From Thermoplasmatota archaeon (GTDB taxonomy: Archaea > Thermoplasmatota > Thermoplasmata > Thermoplasmatales > Thermoplasmataceae), in NCBI GenBank assembly GCA_023379345.1, contig JAMCUV010000017.1:1-13927 (forward strand): a DNA stretch of 13,927 nt, in the 5' to 3' direction. The notes beneath the pieces were generated by a model that saw only the letters and a program-made list of their open reading frames with translations, was not told the DNA's origin and ran no database searches. Each line of letters opens with the position of its first letter. The stretch's first letter is position 1. Below are positions 1 through 6,828 of the stretch, one piece after another. The position numbers and the translations under genes were made by a program.

Positions 1-692
1 TCAGGAACGCCAAGATGAAGAGATCAGACAACCTGCAGACCCTCATAGACAATTACGTGAAATGGAATCCTGCCCTCAAGAACCTGAGGATATTCAACAA
101 GAACAACAACGGAAAGGGCATATGGTCAGTCTCGGTCAGGAGGCAGATGGAGAGCCTCGTGTACGACGGTTACATGGGCGCAGGGGACAGCATGGTCATG
201 CCAAACCCCATCAGTGCAGGCGGAATCGGCCCAGCGCTCATATCTGGAATACTTGCGGGAGAGAATGCTGTCCGGGCCGTTGAGGAGAATGACACGTCCG
301 TGAAGGGCCTGTGGAAGTACAATCTTGACTACAACCAGGCCTACGGCAAGAGAACGGCCGGAATGGAGGTTTTCAGGATATACCTGCAGTCCCTGAACAA
401 TGATGTCCTGAACTACGGCATGAAGACATTCCTCACAACCAAGGAGGCATCCGACATAACACTGGGGCTCATACCGGAACTGAGCCTCGCATCAAAGTTC
501 AAGATGGTGCTAAAGGGCGCCACCAATGTAAGGGCATTCTCCAACCTTGTCTACGTCGTGGGCAAGATGAAGGAGTTCAACAGCCTCTACGATGCGTATC
601 CAGAGACGCCGGAAGAGTTTGCTCCATTCAAGAAAACCGTGACAACAATGATAGAGGACGCCAAGGAGAGGTTCAAGCCCAACCCTGTCTGA
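1..692 (+). CDS. Geranylgeranyl reductase family FAD-dependent oxidoreductase, C-terminal part (5' end off window)
   Basis: The reading frame is open to the left edge (first whole codon at base 3), so the Met at base 15 is probably internal and only about the last 229 residues are present. Counting from that Met, residues 57-84 hold the second FAD-contacting motif of this family: a Gly-Asp followed by Asn-Pro, a Gly-Gly-containing loop and an Ala-Gly-Glu helix. Members reduce the double bonds of geranylgeranyl chains in archaeal ether lipids at the membrane surface, or of related isoprenoids. The motif reads GDSMVMPNP where most members have GDAA before the Asn-Pro, so this may be a paralogue rather than the main lipid reductase. 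The long Lys- and Met-rich helical tail after residue 110 fits the family's C-terminal domain. The Rossmann nucleotide-binding N-terminus is outside the window and cannot be checked. The family call is fairly sure; the substrate is not. Confidence 0.75.
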   Translation, partial: RNAKMKRSDNLQTLIDNYVKWNPALKNLRIFNKNNNGKGIWSVSVRRQMESLVYDGYMGAGDSMVMPNPISAGGIGPALISGILAGENAVRAVEENDTSVKGLWKYNLDYNQAYGKRTAGMEVFRIYLQSLNNDVLNYGMKTFLTTKEASDITLGLIPELSLASKFKMVLKGATNVRAFSNLVYVVGKMKEFNSLYDAYPETPEEFAPFKKTVTTMIEDAKERFKPNPV

Positions 693-694
693 TC

Positions 695-722
695 CTATTT
701 CTTCCCCAATTTCTTCTTCCCG
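695..722 (+). terminator. Pyrimidine/T-rich tract, possible terminator of the reductase gene
   Basis: Right after the TGA of the geranylgeranyl reductase gene the plus strand carries several TTT and TTCTTC runs in a pyrimidine-rich stretch. The same bases on the other strand encode the Lys-rich C-terminus of Nth. It could end the reductase transcript, but the longest T run is only three, so the call is weak. Confidence 0.25.
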
Positions 723-1342
723 TATTCGCAAATGCCGTTGATCAGGCATTCACTGCACCTTGGGCCCACGGGGCGGCAGATCTTCTTCCCGAATTCAACC
801 ATTGTTGGATTGAAGCCAACCCACATGTCCTCTGGGACTATCTTCATGAGCCTCTTCTCGGTCTCCTCAGGCGTTCTGGCCGGCGCCCATCCAATGCGTG
901 CGGCTATCCTGAAAACATGGGTGTCGACTGCGATGGCAGGCTTCCCGAATGCGTCAGCCAGTACCACATTTGCTGTTTTCCTCCCCACTCCTGGTATACT
1001 GGTGAGTTCCTCAAGTGAAGGCGGCACATTCCCGTGAAAATCATCCACTATGATCCGCGCTGCCTCAATGACCCTTGCTGCCTTGACCTTGCTGAATCCA
1101 ACCCTTGATATGATGGCCAGGACATCCTCGTACCTGGCCCCGGCAAGGCCGGCTGCATCATGGTACCTCTGGAAGAGCCCCCTTGCCGCCGCATCAGTAA
1201 CCTCGTCCTTTGTCCTGTGCGACATTATTGTGGTGATGAGCACCCAGAAGGGATCATGGAATTCAAAATGATGCGGTGGAGCCTGCTTCCTTATGGCCGA
1301 ATACACCTCCATGAAGGTTGCCCTGGATTCCTTCAGATTCAT
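695..1342 (-). CDS. nth: Endonuclease III (DNA glycosylase/AP lyase)
   Basis: Removes oxidised pyrimidines from DNA and cleaves the abasic site in base excision repair. At 215 residues it is close to the bacterial enzyme in size. The helix-hairpin-helix is at about 113-128 (LTSIPGVGRKTANVVL), with catalytic Lys122 in it and catalytic Asp140 in the following VDTHV. The [4Fe-4S] cysteines are Cys189, 196, 199 and 205 in the classic C-x6-C-x2-C-x5-C spacing, so all hallmark residues are present. The segment SHRTKD (41-46), where E. coli has a SAQATD-type sequence, is a variant I associate with archaeal members. The ATG at 1342 lies 7 bases after the carB stop. A GGTGAT Shine-Dalgarno 6 bases before the ATG overlaps that stop codon, so nth is probably co-transcribed and translationally linked with carAB. 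The C-terminus (GKKKLGKK) is strongly basic. The stop is 2 bases from the stop of the opposing reductase gene. Confidence 0.93.
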   Translation of the reverse strand: MNLKESRATFMEVYSAIRKQAPPHHFEFHDPFWVLITTIMSHRTKDEVTDAAARGLFQRYHDAAGLAGARYEDVLAIISRVGFSKVKAARVIEAARIIVDDFHGNVPPSLEELTSIPGVGRKTANVVLADAFGKPAIAVDTHVFRIAARIGWAPARTPEETEKRLMKIVPEDMWVGFNPTMVEFGKKICRPVGPRCSECLINGICEYGKKKLGKK

Positions 1343-1348
1343 CCATCA

Positions 1349-1354
1349 ATCACC
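1349..1354 (-). promoter_or_regulatory. Ribosome binding site of nth
   Basis: On the minus strand GGTGAT sits 6 bases before the nth ATG at 1342 and matches part of the archaeal 16S-complementary sequence AGGAGGTGATC. It includes the TGA stop of carB, so a ribosome finishing carB ends on the nth initiation site. This supports the chosen nth start over an out-of-frame ATG at 1346. Confidence 0.6.
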
Positions 1355-4300
1355 AGTATTCCCCTATTTCCAGGTATTCCGGCCTTGTTCCGGCCTCCAG
1401 TGCCCTGGCAAGGCTCTCAGCCAGCCTGAGATTTGTTATGAGGGGTATGTTGCCCCTGATGGCCATCCTCCTTATCTCATTCCCGTCCCTGATGGCCCCG
1501 GACCGCATGTTGGGCGTGTTGATTATGAGCACAGGCTTCTGGGAGGCAATGAATTCATCTATTCCCGGCTTCCTGAGATCCTCGATCTTGTAAACCATGT
1601 CCGCCTTGATGCCGTTTTCCTCAAGATGCTTCCGCGTGCCGGGAGTGGCATATATGGTGAAGCCCCTGCCTGCAAGTGATCTGGCTATGGGAACAAGTGC
1701 CTGCTTGTCCCTGTCGCTCACAGAGACCAGCACCTTCCCGCCATGTGGTATGTCTATCCTCATGAGCTTCAGGGCCTTTTCCATGGCCTCCTCAAGGGTC
1801 TTTCCGGCGCTCATTCCCTCGCCGGTGGACTTCATCTCCGGCCCAAGCACCGCATCAAGGTCCAGGAAGCGGTTGAAGGGGAACGCTGGAACCTTGACGA
1901 AATATGAAGATGGCTCTCCCGGGGTCTCCCGTATCCTGTGGCCGGTCATGGCGGAGATGCCGGTCCTGATCCAGTCCCTTCCCGTAGCCTTGCTGACGAA
2001 TGGAAGAGATCTGGAAGCACGGGCGTTGAGCTCTATTATGTATATCCGGTCATCCTTCACTGCCAGCTGCAGGTTCGAGAAACCCCTAAGTGAGAATCTT
2101 TCCGTGAACTTCTTCACAAGGGAGGTGATTTTCGACGCAATATCCAGAGACGGAATCCCCGGCCCCATGACCATTGTGGCATCCCCGGAATGGGTTCCTG
2201 CCTCCTCGATGTGTACGCATATCCCTGCTATGACTGAATTCCTGCCGTCAGACACGAAGTCAACATCAATCTCCGTGGCGTCCTCCACATACCTGCTCAG
2301 CAGTATGGGATACTGCGGCCGCTCGTTCAGGAGATCAGAGATCCTCCGGAAGAGGTCGTCCCTGTCATTGACAATGTCCATGGCCCTCCCGCCTATTATG
2401 AAGCTGCTCCTGACTATGAGGGGTAGCCTTACCTTCTCGATGGCCTCCACGGCCTGCTGAATGTTTGAAACCGTGACAAATTCTGGCTGGAGCATTCCCA
2501 TGGCCTCCAGGGATTCTGCGAACTTCTTCCTGTCCTCGATCTCGTCTATGCTGTCCGGCATTGTTCCCATGAAGATGCTTGCGCCGAATATCTTCTCAAG
2601 ATCGGAAGCAAGGTTCTGGCCTGTCTGCCCAGAGAACTGTATTATGATCCTGCATGGCTGCTCCCTCATGATGACGTTGCTGATGTGTTCCAGGTCAAGG
2701 GGCTCAAAGTAGAGGGAATCCGATATGTCGAAATCTGTTGACACTGTTTCGGGATTGCTGTTCACCATGACTGTCCTGTAGCCCATGCGCCTCAGCTCAA
2801 GGACGGCCTTCACCGCGCCATAATCAAACTCCAGGCCCTGGGATATGCGGTTCGGCCCCGAACCAATGACAACAACTGTGCCCCTGTTCTTCTTTGCATG
2901 GAACTTCTCATCCTCGCTGTCGTATGTTGAGTAAAGGTACGGGGTCTGGGTCTCGAATTCCCCGGAGCATGTGTCTATGGCCTTGAACACGGGGAGGACG
3001 CCTGATGTTATCCTGTCCATTATTATGTCGGTCTCCCTGATGCCAGTGAATGCCGATACAATGCTGTCTGGAATGCCAAGCCCCTTCAGCTTGGACATAT
3101 CATCCGGAATGGTTCCCCTGCTGATCTCTCCAAGTGCCCTGGTTATGTTTGCCATCTTCGCGATGAAATACTCAGGGTAGCCGCTGATCCTGCTCACATG
3201 GCTTATCTCCCAGTTCCTGAAAAGCGCCTCGAATATTGCGAAAAGCCTGAGGTCAGACGGAACCGATATGAGGGAGGAAAGCTTTGCGTCGTCAACCCCG
3301 AGCCTCAGCTTCCTGGATTCCGGTGTGTCCAGTGAGGCAACCGCCTTCATCAGTGCCTCCTCGAAGGTCCTGCCGATGCCCATGACCTCGCCGATGGATT
3401 TCATCTGGACCCCGATTCTCCGGTCCACGTCGAACTTGTCAAATGGCCATCTTGGGATCTTCACGGTTATGTAGTCCAGCGACGGCTCATATGCCGCATA
3501 GGTGTTCCGGGTGATGGGGTTCCTTATCTCCGGAAGGTTGTATCCAACAGCGATCTTGCTGGATGTCCTTGCTATGGGGTACCCGCTGGCCTTGGACGCA
3601 AGGGCTGATGATCTGGATGTTCTGGGGTTCACCTCCACAATATAGTACCTGTTGGTGCTGGAATCAAGGGCAAACTGGATGTTGCATGCGCCCTTTATCT
3701 CAAGTGATGAGATGACCCGTATGGCCGAATCCCTGAGCATGTGGTACTGGATGTCGCTCAGTGTCTGGGATGGCGTGACCACGATACTCTCACCGGTGTG
3801 GACACCCATTGGGTCAAGGTTCTCCATGTTGCATATGGTGATGCAGTTTCCTGCGTTGTCCCTTATTACCTCATACTCGATCTCCTTGAGGCCCTCCAGG
3901 GATCTTTCAAGTTCCAGGGATTCCTCGGGATATATGCTGAAGTATTCCTGGCAGATCTTCTCAAGCTCCTGGCGGTCCCTGATGATCCTTCCGCCTGATC
4001 CCCCAAGAGAGAAGGAAGTCCTGACTATGAGGGGGTAGAAGTCGATGGACTGGAGCGATGATTCATAACTGTCTTTCCTGAGCCTTGCGGACGGGGCAAC
4101 AGGCTCCCCTATGCTGATCATGAGCTCGTGGAACTTTTCCCTGTCCTCCGCGATCTCGATGGATTCGGCGGAAGTTCCCAGGACCCTTATGCCCGTCCTC
4201 CCAAGGAAACCTCTTTTCTTCAGTGAAAGGGCCATGTTTAGGGCTGTCTGCCCTCCCATGGACGGGAGTATTGAATCCACGTTCTCCCGCAGCGCAATGG

Positions 4301-4526
4301 CCTCCACGGCTTCCGGAGTAAGGGGCTCGATGTACACCCGATCAGCAATCTCATGGTCGGTCTGTATGGTTGCCGGGTTTGAGTTCACAAGCACAACCTG
4401 GATGCCCTCCTCCCTGAGGGAGAGGCAGGCCTGGGATCCCGCATAGTCAAATTCGGCGGCCTGCCCTATGACCACTGGTCCGGATCCTATGACCAGCACC
4501 TTCCTGATGGTGGCGTCCCTGCTCAT
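1350..4526 (-). CDS. carB: Carbamoyl phosphate synthase large subunit
   Basis: Makes carbamoyl phosphate from ammonia (passed from CarA), bicarbonate and two ATP, in the cytoplasm, for pyrimidine and arginine synthesis. The 1058 residues carry the expected internal duplication of two ATP-grasp halves. The first half (about 1-400) starts with VIGSGPVVIGQAAEFDYAG and has metal ligands Gln284, Glu298 and Asn300. The second half (about 550-925) starts with VIGSGPNRISQGLEFDYG and has ligands Gln820, Glu832 and Asn834. Between them is the oligomerisation domain (about 400-545), ending FKAIDTCSGEFETQTPY. The MGS-like allosteric domain (about 930-1045) is complete, with SVSDRDK and TPGTRKHL. This suggests effector control, UMP in the known enzymes, but the ligand here is inferred. 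The ATG overlaps the carA stop as ATGA, and GGAGG lies 7 bases upstream. No frameshift or missing ligand is seen. Length is close to the 1073 residues of the E. coli protein. Confidence 0.97.
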   Translation of the reverse strand: MSRDATIRKVLVIGSGPVVIGQAAEFDYAGSQACLSLREEGIQVVLVNSNPATIQTDHEIADRVYIEPLTPEAVEAIALRENVDSILPSMGGQTALNMALSLKKRGFLGRTGIRVLGTSAESIEIAEDREKFHELMISIGEPVAPSARLRKDSYESSLQSIDFYPLIVRTSFSLGGSGGRIIRDRQELEKICQEYFSIYPEESLELERSLEGLKEIEYEVIRDNAGNCITICNMENLDPMGVHTGESIVVTPSQTLSDIQYHMLRDSAIRVISSLEIKGACNIQFALDSSTNRYYIVEVNPRTSRSSALASKASGYPIARTSSKIAVGYNLPEIRNPITRNTYAAYEPSLDYITVKIPRWPFDKFDVDRRIGVQMKSIGEVMGIGRTFEEALMKAVASLDTPESRKLRLGVDDAKLSSLISVPSDLRLFAIFEALFRNWEISHVSRISGYPEYFIAKMANITRALGEISRGTIPDDMSKLKGLGIPDSIVSAFTGIRETDIIMDRITSGVLPVFKAIDTCSGEFETQTPYLYSTYDSEDEKFHAKKNRGTVVVIGSGPNRISQGLEFDYGAVKAVLELRRMGYRTVMVNSNPETVSTDFDISDSLYFEPLDLEHISNVIMREQPCRIIIQFSGQTGQNLASDLEKIFGASIFMGTMPDSIDEIEDRKKFAESLEAMGMLQPEFVTVSNIQQAVEAIEKVRLPLIVRSSFIIGGRAMDIVNDRDDLFRRISDLLNERPQYPILLSRYVEDATEIDVDFVSDGRNSVIAGICVHIEEAGTHSGDATMVMGPGIPSLDIASKITSLVKKFTERFSLRGFSNLQLAVKDDRIYIIELNARASRSLPFVSKATGRDWIRTGISAMTGHRIRETPGEPSSYFVKVPAFPFNRFLDLDAVLGPEMKSTGEGMSAGKTLEEAMEKALKLMRIDIPHGGKVLVSVSDRDKQALVPIARSLAGRGFTIYATPGTRKHLEENGIKADMVYKIEDLRKPGIDEFIASQKPVLIINTPNMRSGAIRDGNEIRRMAIRGNIPLITNLRLAESLARALEAGTRPEYLEIGEYW

Positions 4527-5575
4527 TGCAGCGCCTCCATGTCATCCAGGATTTCCTGGAAGAACACCCTGGCATCATGCGGTCCCGGAGACGCCTCCGG
4601 ATGGTACTGCACAGAGAAAACATGGAGATCCCGGTGCCTCACCTTCTCGACCGTGCCGTCATTTATGTCCCTCTGCATGACCTGCAGGGGGGTGCCGGCA
4701 AGGGAGGCCTCATCCACTGCGTATCCATGGTTGTGCGTGGTTATCATCACGTGGGTTCCGTCACCGACAGCATGATTGGATCCCCTGTGCCCGAACTTCA
4801 TCTTGGCTGTCCTGCCGCCGAATGCCTGGGAGATGATCTGGTGGCCCAGGCACACCCCGTATACCGGCATCCTCTCAGATGCCTGGCGAACGAAGTCCAC
4901 AATGCCTGAAAGAGATGGATGTGACGGGTCACCGGGGCCGTTTGACAGGAAGACCGCATCATATTCCCCGGCGAGCATCTCCAGATCGGCATTATACGGG
5001 ACTACCAGGAGGCTGCCCACTGCTGACATCTCCCTTACCAGGCTTCTCTTGGTCCCAAGATCAACAAAGAGTATGTTGTGGCCTTTCCTGCCCGGAACCC
5101 GGTACTGTGCGCTGCAGGTCACCAGGGACACAAGGTCCGCGTCCATTGGGTCGGGAAATGCCCTTGCGGTTGAAGGTGAGTTACTTATGTGGCACCTCAG
5201 GGTGCCCCCTTCCCTGATCTTCCGCACCAGCTGTCTCGTGTCAACCAGATCAATACCGGGAACTCCCTTGGCCTCAAGGTATTCCTGGAAATGATCCCAG
5301 CTGGAATCTGACTTGAGCACTGAATGTGCGTCCCTTGTGACTATGCCGGCTACCTGCCCCTGGCCGCTCTCCTCTGATCCCATGGATATATCATAGTTCC
5401 CAATGGTGGGGCTGGCAAAGACAAGTATCTGGTTCCTGTATGACGGATCGGTTATGGATTCAAGGTACCCGGTCATTGATGTGGTGAAAACAAGCTCCCC
5501 ATAGGATTCGCCATCATGCCCGAATCCCTCTCCCTCAATGACGGTCCCGTCCTGGAAGACGAGATACCGCTTCAT
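4523..5575 (-). CDS. carA: Carbamoyl phosphate synthase small (glutaminase) subunit
   Basis: Hydrolyses glutamine and passes ammonia to CarB. The N-terminal domain has TSMTGYLESITDPSY, and a DTRQLVRKIREGG segment follows at about 112-124. The class I glutamine amidotransferase domain begins near residue 166. Counting from the ATG at 5575, the nucleophile is Cys242 in GVCLGHQ and the catalytic pair is His325 and Glu327 in QYHPEASPGP; FLSNGPGDPS forms part of the oxyanion region. I chose the ATG at 5575 (350 residues) because MKRYLVFQDGT aligns with the usual start of the family. An in-frame GTG at 5593 would add only MGGRGH. No good Shine-Dalgarno precedes either start. The gene overlaps carB by 4 bases. 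A 7-codon mini-ORF overlaps its ATG, and direct repeats lie upstream (see findings). It is the first gene of carA-carB-nth. Confidence 0.95.
   Translation of the reverse strand: MKRYLVFQDGTVIEGEGFGHDGESYGELVFTTSMTGYLESITDPSYRNQILVFASPTIGNYDISMGSEESGQGQVAGIVTRDAHSVLKSDSSWDHFQEYLEAKGVPGIDLVDTRQLVRKIREGGTLRCHISNSPSTARAFPDPMDADLVSLVTCSAQYRVPGRKGHNILFVDLGTKRSLVREMSAVGSLLVVPYNADLEMLAGEYDAVFLSNGPGDPSHPSLSGIVDFVRQASERMPVYGVCLGHQIISQAFGGRTAKMKFGHRGSNHAVGDGTHVMITTHNHGYAVDEASLAGTPLQVMQRDINDGTVEKVRHRDLHVFSVQYHPEASPGPHDARVFFQEILDDMEALQ
4534..4538 (-). promoter_or_regulatory. Ribosome binding site of carB
   Basis: GGAGG on the minus strand, 7 bases before the carB ATG at 4526 and inside the last codons of carA. 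Together with the ATGA overlap it indicates coupled translation, which would help keep the two subunits in equal amounts. Confidence 0.7.
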
Positions 5576-5595
5576 ATGGCCACGCCCACCCACAT
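5572..5595 (-). other. Possible leader mini-ORF (MWVGVAI) overlapping the carA start
   Basis: On the minus strand an ATG at 5595 opens a 7-codon frame whose TGA (5574-5572) overlaps the carA ATG (5575-5573) as ATGA, the same arrangement as at the carA/carB junction. If translated, it could deliver ribosomes to carA, which has no clear Shine-Dalgarno of its own. A frame this short can arise by chance, and nothing else shows that it is translated. Confidence 0.25.
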
Positions 5596-5598
5596 GGA

Positions 5599-5650
5599 AT
5601 GCTTCACAAATTCAAAAAATCCAGAGATTGTTGATGCATTTACAAATTTC
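5599..5650 (-). repeat. Imperfect direct repeat upstream of carA
   Basis: Reading the minus strand, GAAATTTGTAAATGCAT (5650 to 5634) and TGAATTTGTGAAGCAT (5614 to 5599) share about 13 of 17 positions with one gap, and lie 35 bases apart. They are the main A+T-rich elements of the 134-base gap between sfsA and carA, so they must overlap or flank the carA promoter. A T-run (5620 to 5611) is the best TATA-like candidate there, but it is weak. A role as regulator sites for the car operon is inferred from position only. Confidence 0.35.
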
Positions 5651-5709
5651 AACGTCTTTCGAGGTTGTGAATTGGAAGGTGACATAAAATGATTTTCATA
5701 GGGCCAGTG

Positions 5710-6372
5710 TCAGTGGATTCTATCCCCATGTTTGTCAAGCACAGGAATCATGCCCCGGTACGTGACACGCGTTCCGTCAAAGGCGAACCTGAGCACCCTG
5801 ACGGGCATTCCAGCATCAAGGCACCGGTAGAACTCCCTGGAAAAATCCGGATCGGTGCGGGAATTTGGCATGAAGGCCGTGGCGTCGCCGCGGAACATGA
5901 GCACCATAAGCTCAGCCCCATATCCCTGCAACATGAGCTGCTGCAGGAGCCTGAGGTGGTCCCGCCCCCTTGTGGTTGGAGCATCGGGAAATACGGCAAT
6001 TCCGTTTTCCAGCAGGGTTCCTCCCTTGACCTCAAGGTATGTGTCGCCATACAAGAAGTCGATCCTGTGGTTCCCGACACTGACCTCGCTCCTGACATCC
6101 GGCGCAAGGAAATGCCTTGCGATGGGATGGTGGAACCTTGTGTCGGTGATGACCCACTCACTGCCAGCCCTGGTCGCCGTCACTGAGAACCTGGTCTTTG
6201 CGCCCATCTGTTCCCTGATGAGCACGGTGTTGCCGGGATAGATGAGTTCCCTGAGCCTGCCCGGGTCATGGAGGTGGCACCTGATCTCCTCCTTTCCATT
6301 ATGCGCAACAACAAGGAACCTGTTTGGCCTCTCAATGATGCTGGCCTCTGCCATGGGGAAATCCATATCCAT
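5710..6372 (-). CDS. sfsA: SfsA family protein (sugar fermentation stimulation protein homologue)
   Basis: SfsA proteins have an OB-fold-like N-terminus followed by a PD-(D/E)XK nuclease-like domain. The bacterial name comes from a maltose-utilisation phenotype; the biochemical role in archaea is unknown. Visible family motifs, numbered from the ATG at 6372 (220 residues), are ERPNRFLV (14-21), HLHDPGRL (33-40), RIDF with Asp105, LEVKGGTLLENG with Glu114 and Lys116, and FPDAPTTRGRDHL (128-140). Asp105, Glu114 and Lys116 match a nuclease-type metal site. I prefer 6372 because this Met sits the same distance before the RF motif as the start of E. coli SfsA. An in-frame ATG at 6426 would add 18 residues, but it lies inside an inverted repeat and close to the divergent promoter. 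No Shine-Dalgarno marks either start. The gene is divergent from the DsrE-like gene and 134 bases upstream of carA on the same strand. Confidence 0.9.
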   Translation of the reverse strand: MDMDFPMAEASIIERPNRFLVVAHNGKEEIRCHLHDPGRLRELIYPGNTVLIREQMGAKTRFSVTATRAGSEWVITDTRFHHPIARHFLAPDVRSEVSVGNHRIDFLYGDTYLEVKGGTLLENGIAVFPDAPTTRGRDHLRLLQQLMLQGYGAELMVLMFRGDATAFMPNSRTDPDFSREFYRCLDAGMPVRVLRFAFDGTRVTYRGMIPVLDKHGDRIH

Positions 6373-6403
6373 GACAACAGTGCCTGCCGGGAGGTCATGA
6401 AAA

Positions 6404-6438
6404 ATTGCAGTATTGCTCAACACCATCCTGACTGCAAT
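6404..6438. repeat. 8-base inverted repeat in the sfsA / dsrE-like divergent control region
   Basis: ATTGCAGT (6404-6411) and ACTGCAAT (6431-6438) are perfect inverted copies with 19 bases between them. They straddle the upstream alternative start of sfsA and lie just beside the TATA-like element at 6443-6454. This is a plausible dimer-binding operator, but no function is shown. Confidence 0.35.
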
Positions 6439-6442
6439 GGGG

Positions 6443-6454
6443 AATAAAGTTTTT
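6443..6454 (+). promoter_or_regulatory. TATA-like element before the DsrE-like gene
   Basis: AATAAAGTTTTT is centred about 30 bases before the ATG at 6478, so transcription would start within a few bases of the ATG. It is too close to an earlier in-frame ATG at 6460, which supports 6478 as the start. Its reverse complement (CTTTATT) could also serve sfsA. Confidence 0.45.
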
Positions 6455-6477
6455 GCATCATGGCCTCATGGCGATCA

Positions 6478-6822
6478 ATGGCAGATGGCGCACTTATCAT
6501 AATATCATCAGGAAAGGAAGCTGTTGACAAGGCAATGACCGGAATGATGTACGCATACAACGCACTGAAGTATGGTTGGCTGCCAGATGTGCAGGTTGTG
6601 TTCTTCGGCCCCAGCGAGGACCTCATCGCATCTAATAATCCAGAGATCAGGGCGATGCTGGAGAAACTCATGGGCCAGGGAGTCAAGCCCTTCGCCTGCT
6701 CCGCAATTGCCAAGGGCAACGGCATCGAGGCCGGGCTGATGCAGGTTGGGATGGATGTTCTCCCGGTTGGCCCGCTTATGAGCTCATATATAAAAAAGGG
6801 TTATGCCACCCTGACTTTCTGA
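6478..6822 (+). CDS. DsrE/DsrF-like small protein (predicted peroxiredoxin-like family)
   Basis: A 114-residue alpha/beta protein that begins with the beta strand ALIIISSG and continues with KEAVDKAMTGMMYAYNALKYG, the usual strand-helix opening of DsrE-fold proteins. VQVVFFGPSEDLI forms the second strand with its loop. The only cysteine, Cys74 in KPFACSAIAKGNGI, lies where DsrE-fold proteins often carry a reactive Cys, and the end VDVLPVGP-like segment is also typical of the fold. Members handle sulfur relay or persulfide chemistry in some organisms, but no sulfur-pathway gene lies nearby, so the partner is unknown. An earlier ATG at 6460 adds MASWRS; 6478 is preferred from the TATA spacing. 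The stop is 6 bases from the opposing kbl stop. The family call is moderate, since I rely on fold pattern rather than a unique signature. Confidence 0.65.
   Translation: MADGALIIISSGKEAVDKAMTGMMYAYNALKYGWLPDVQVVFFGPSEDLIASNNPEIRAMLEKLMGQGVKPFACSAIAKGNGIEAGLMQVGMDVLPVGPLMSSYIKKGYATLTF
6789..6800 (-). terminator. T6 tract, probable kbl terminator inside the DsrE-like gene
   Basis: On the minus strand CCCTTTTTTATATA lies about 32-40 bases after the kbl stop codon. Archaeal RNA polymerase commonly stops at such T runs without a hairpin. It falls in codons for the C-terminal IKKG of the DsrE-like protein, so it would end the kbl transcript within the opposing gene. Confidence 0.45.
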
Positions 6823-6828
6823 GGCGGC

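Noticed and set aside
1597..2460. Plus-strand open frame of 287 codons opposite carB
   Set aside because: carB is an unmistakable gene on the other strand over the whole stretch. The frame is Ser/Met-rich with no family resemblance, and is a by-product of carB codon bias.
5575..5593. GTG at 5593 as the carA start (adds MGGRGH)
   Set aside because: The extra residues are not family-like and the ATG at 5575 fits the usual N-terminus. It is kept only as an alternative.
5689..6241. Plus-strand frames opposite sfsA
   Set aside because: All the conserved SfsA motifs are on the minus strand, and these frames have no family features.
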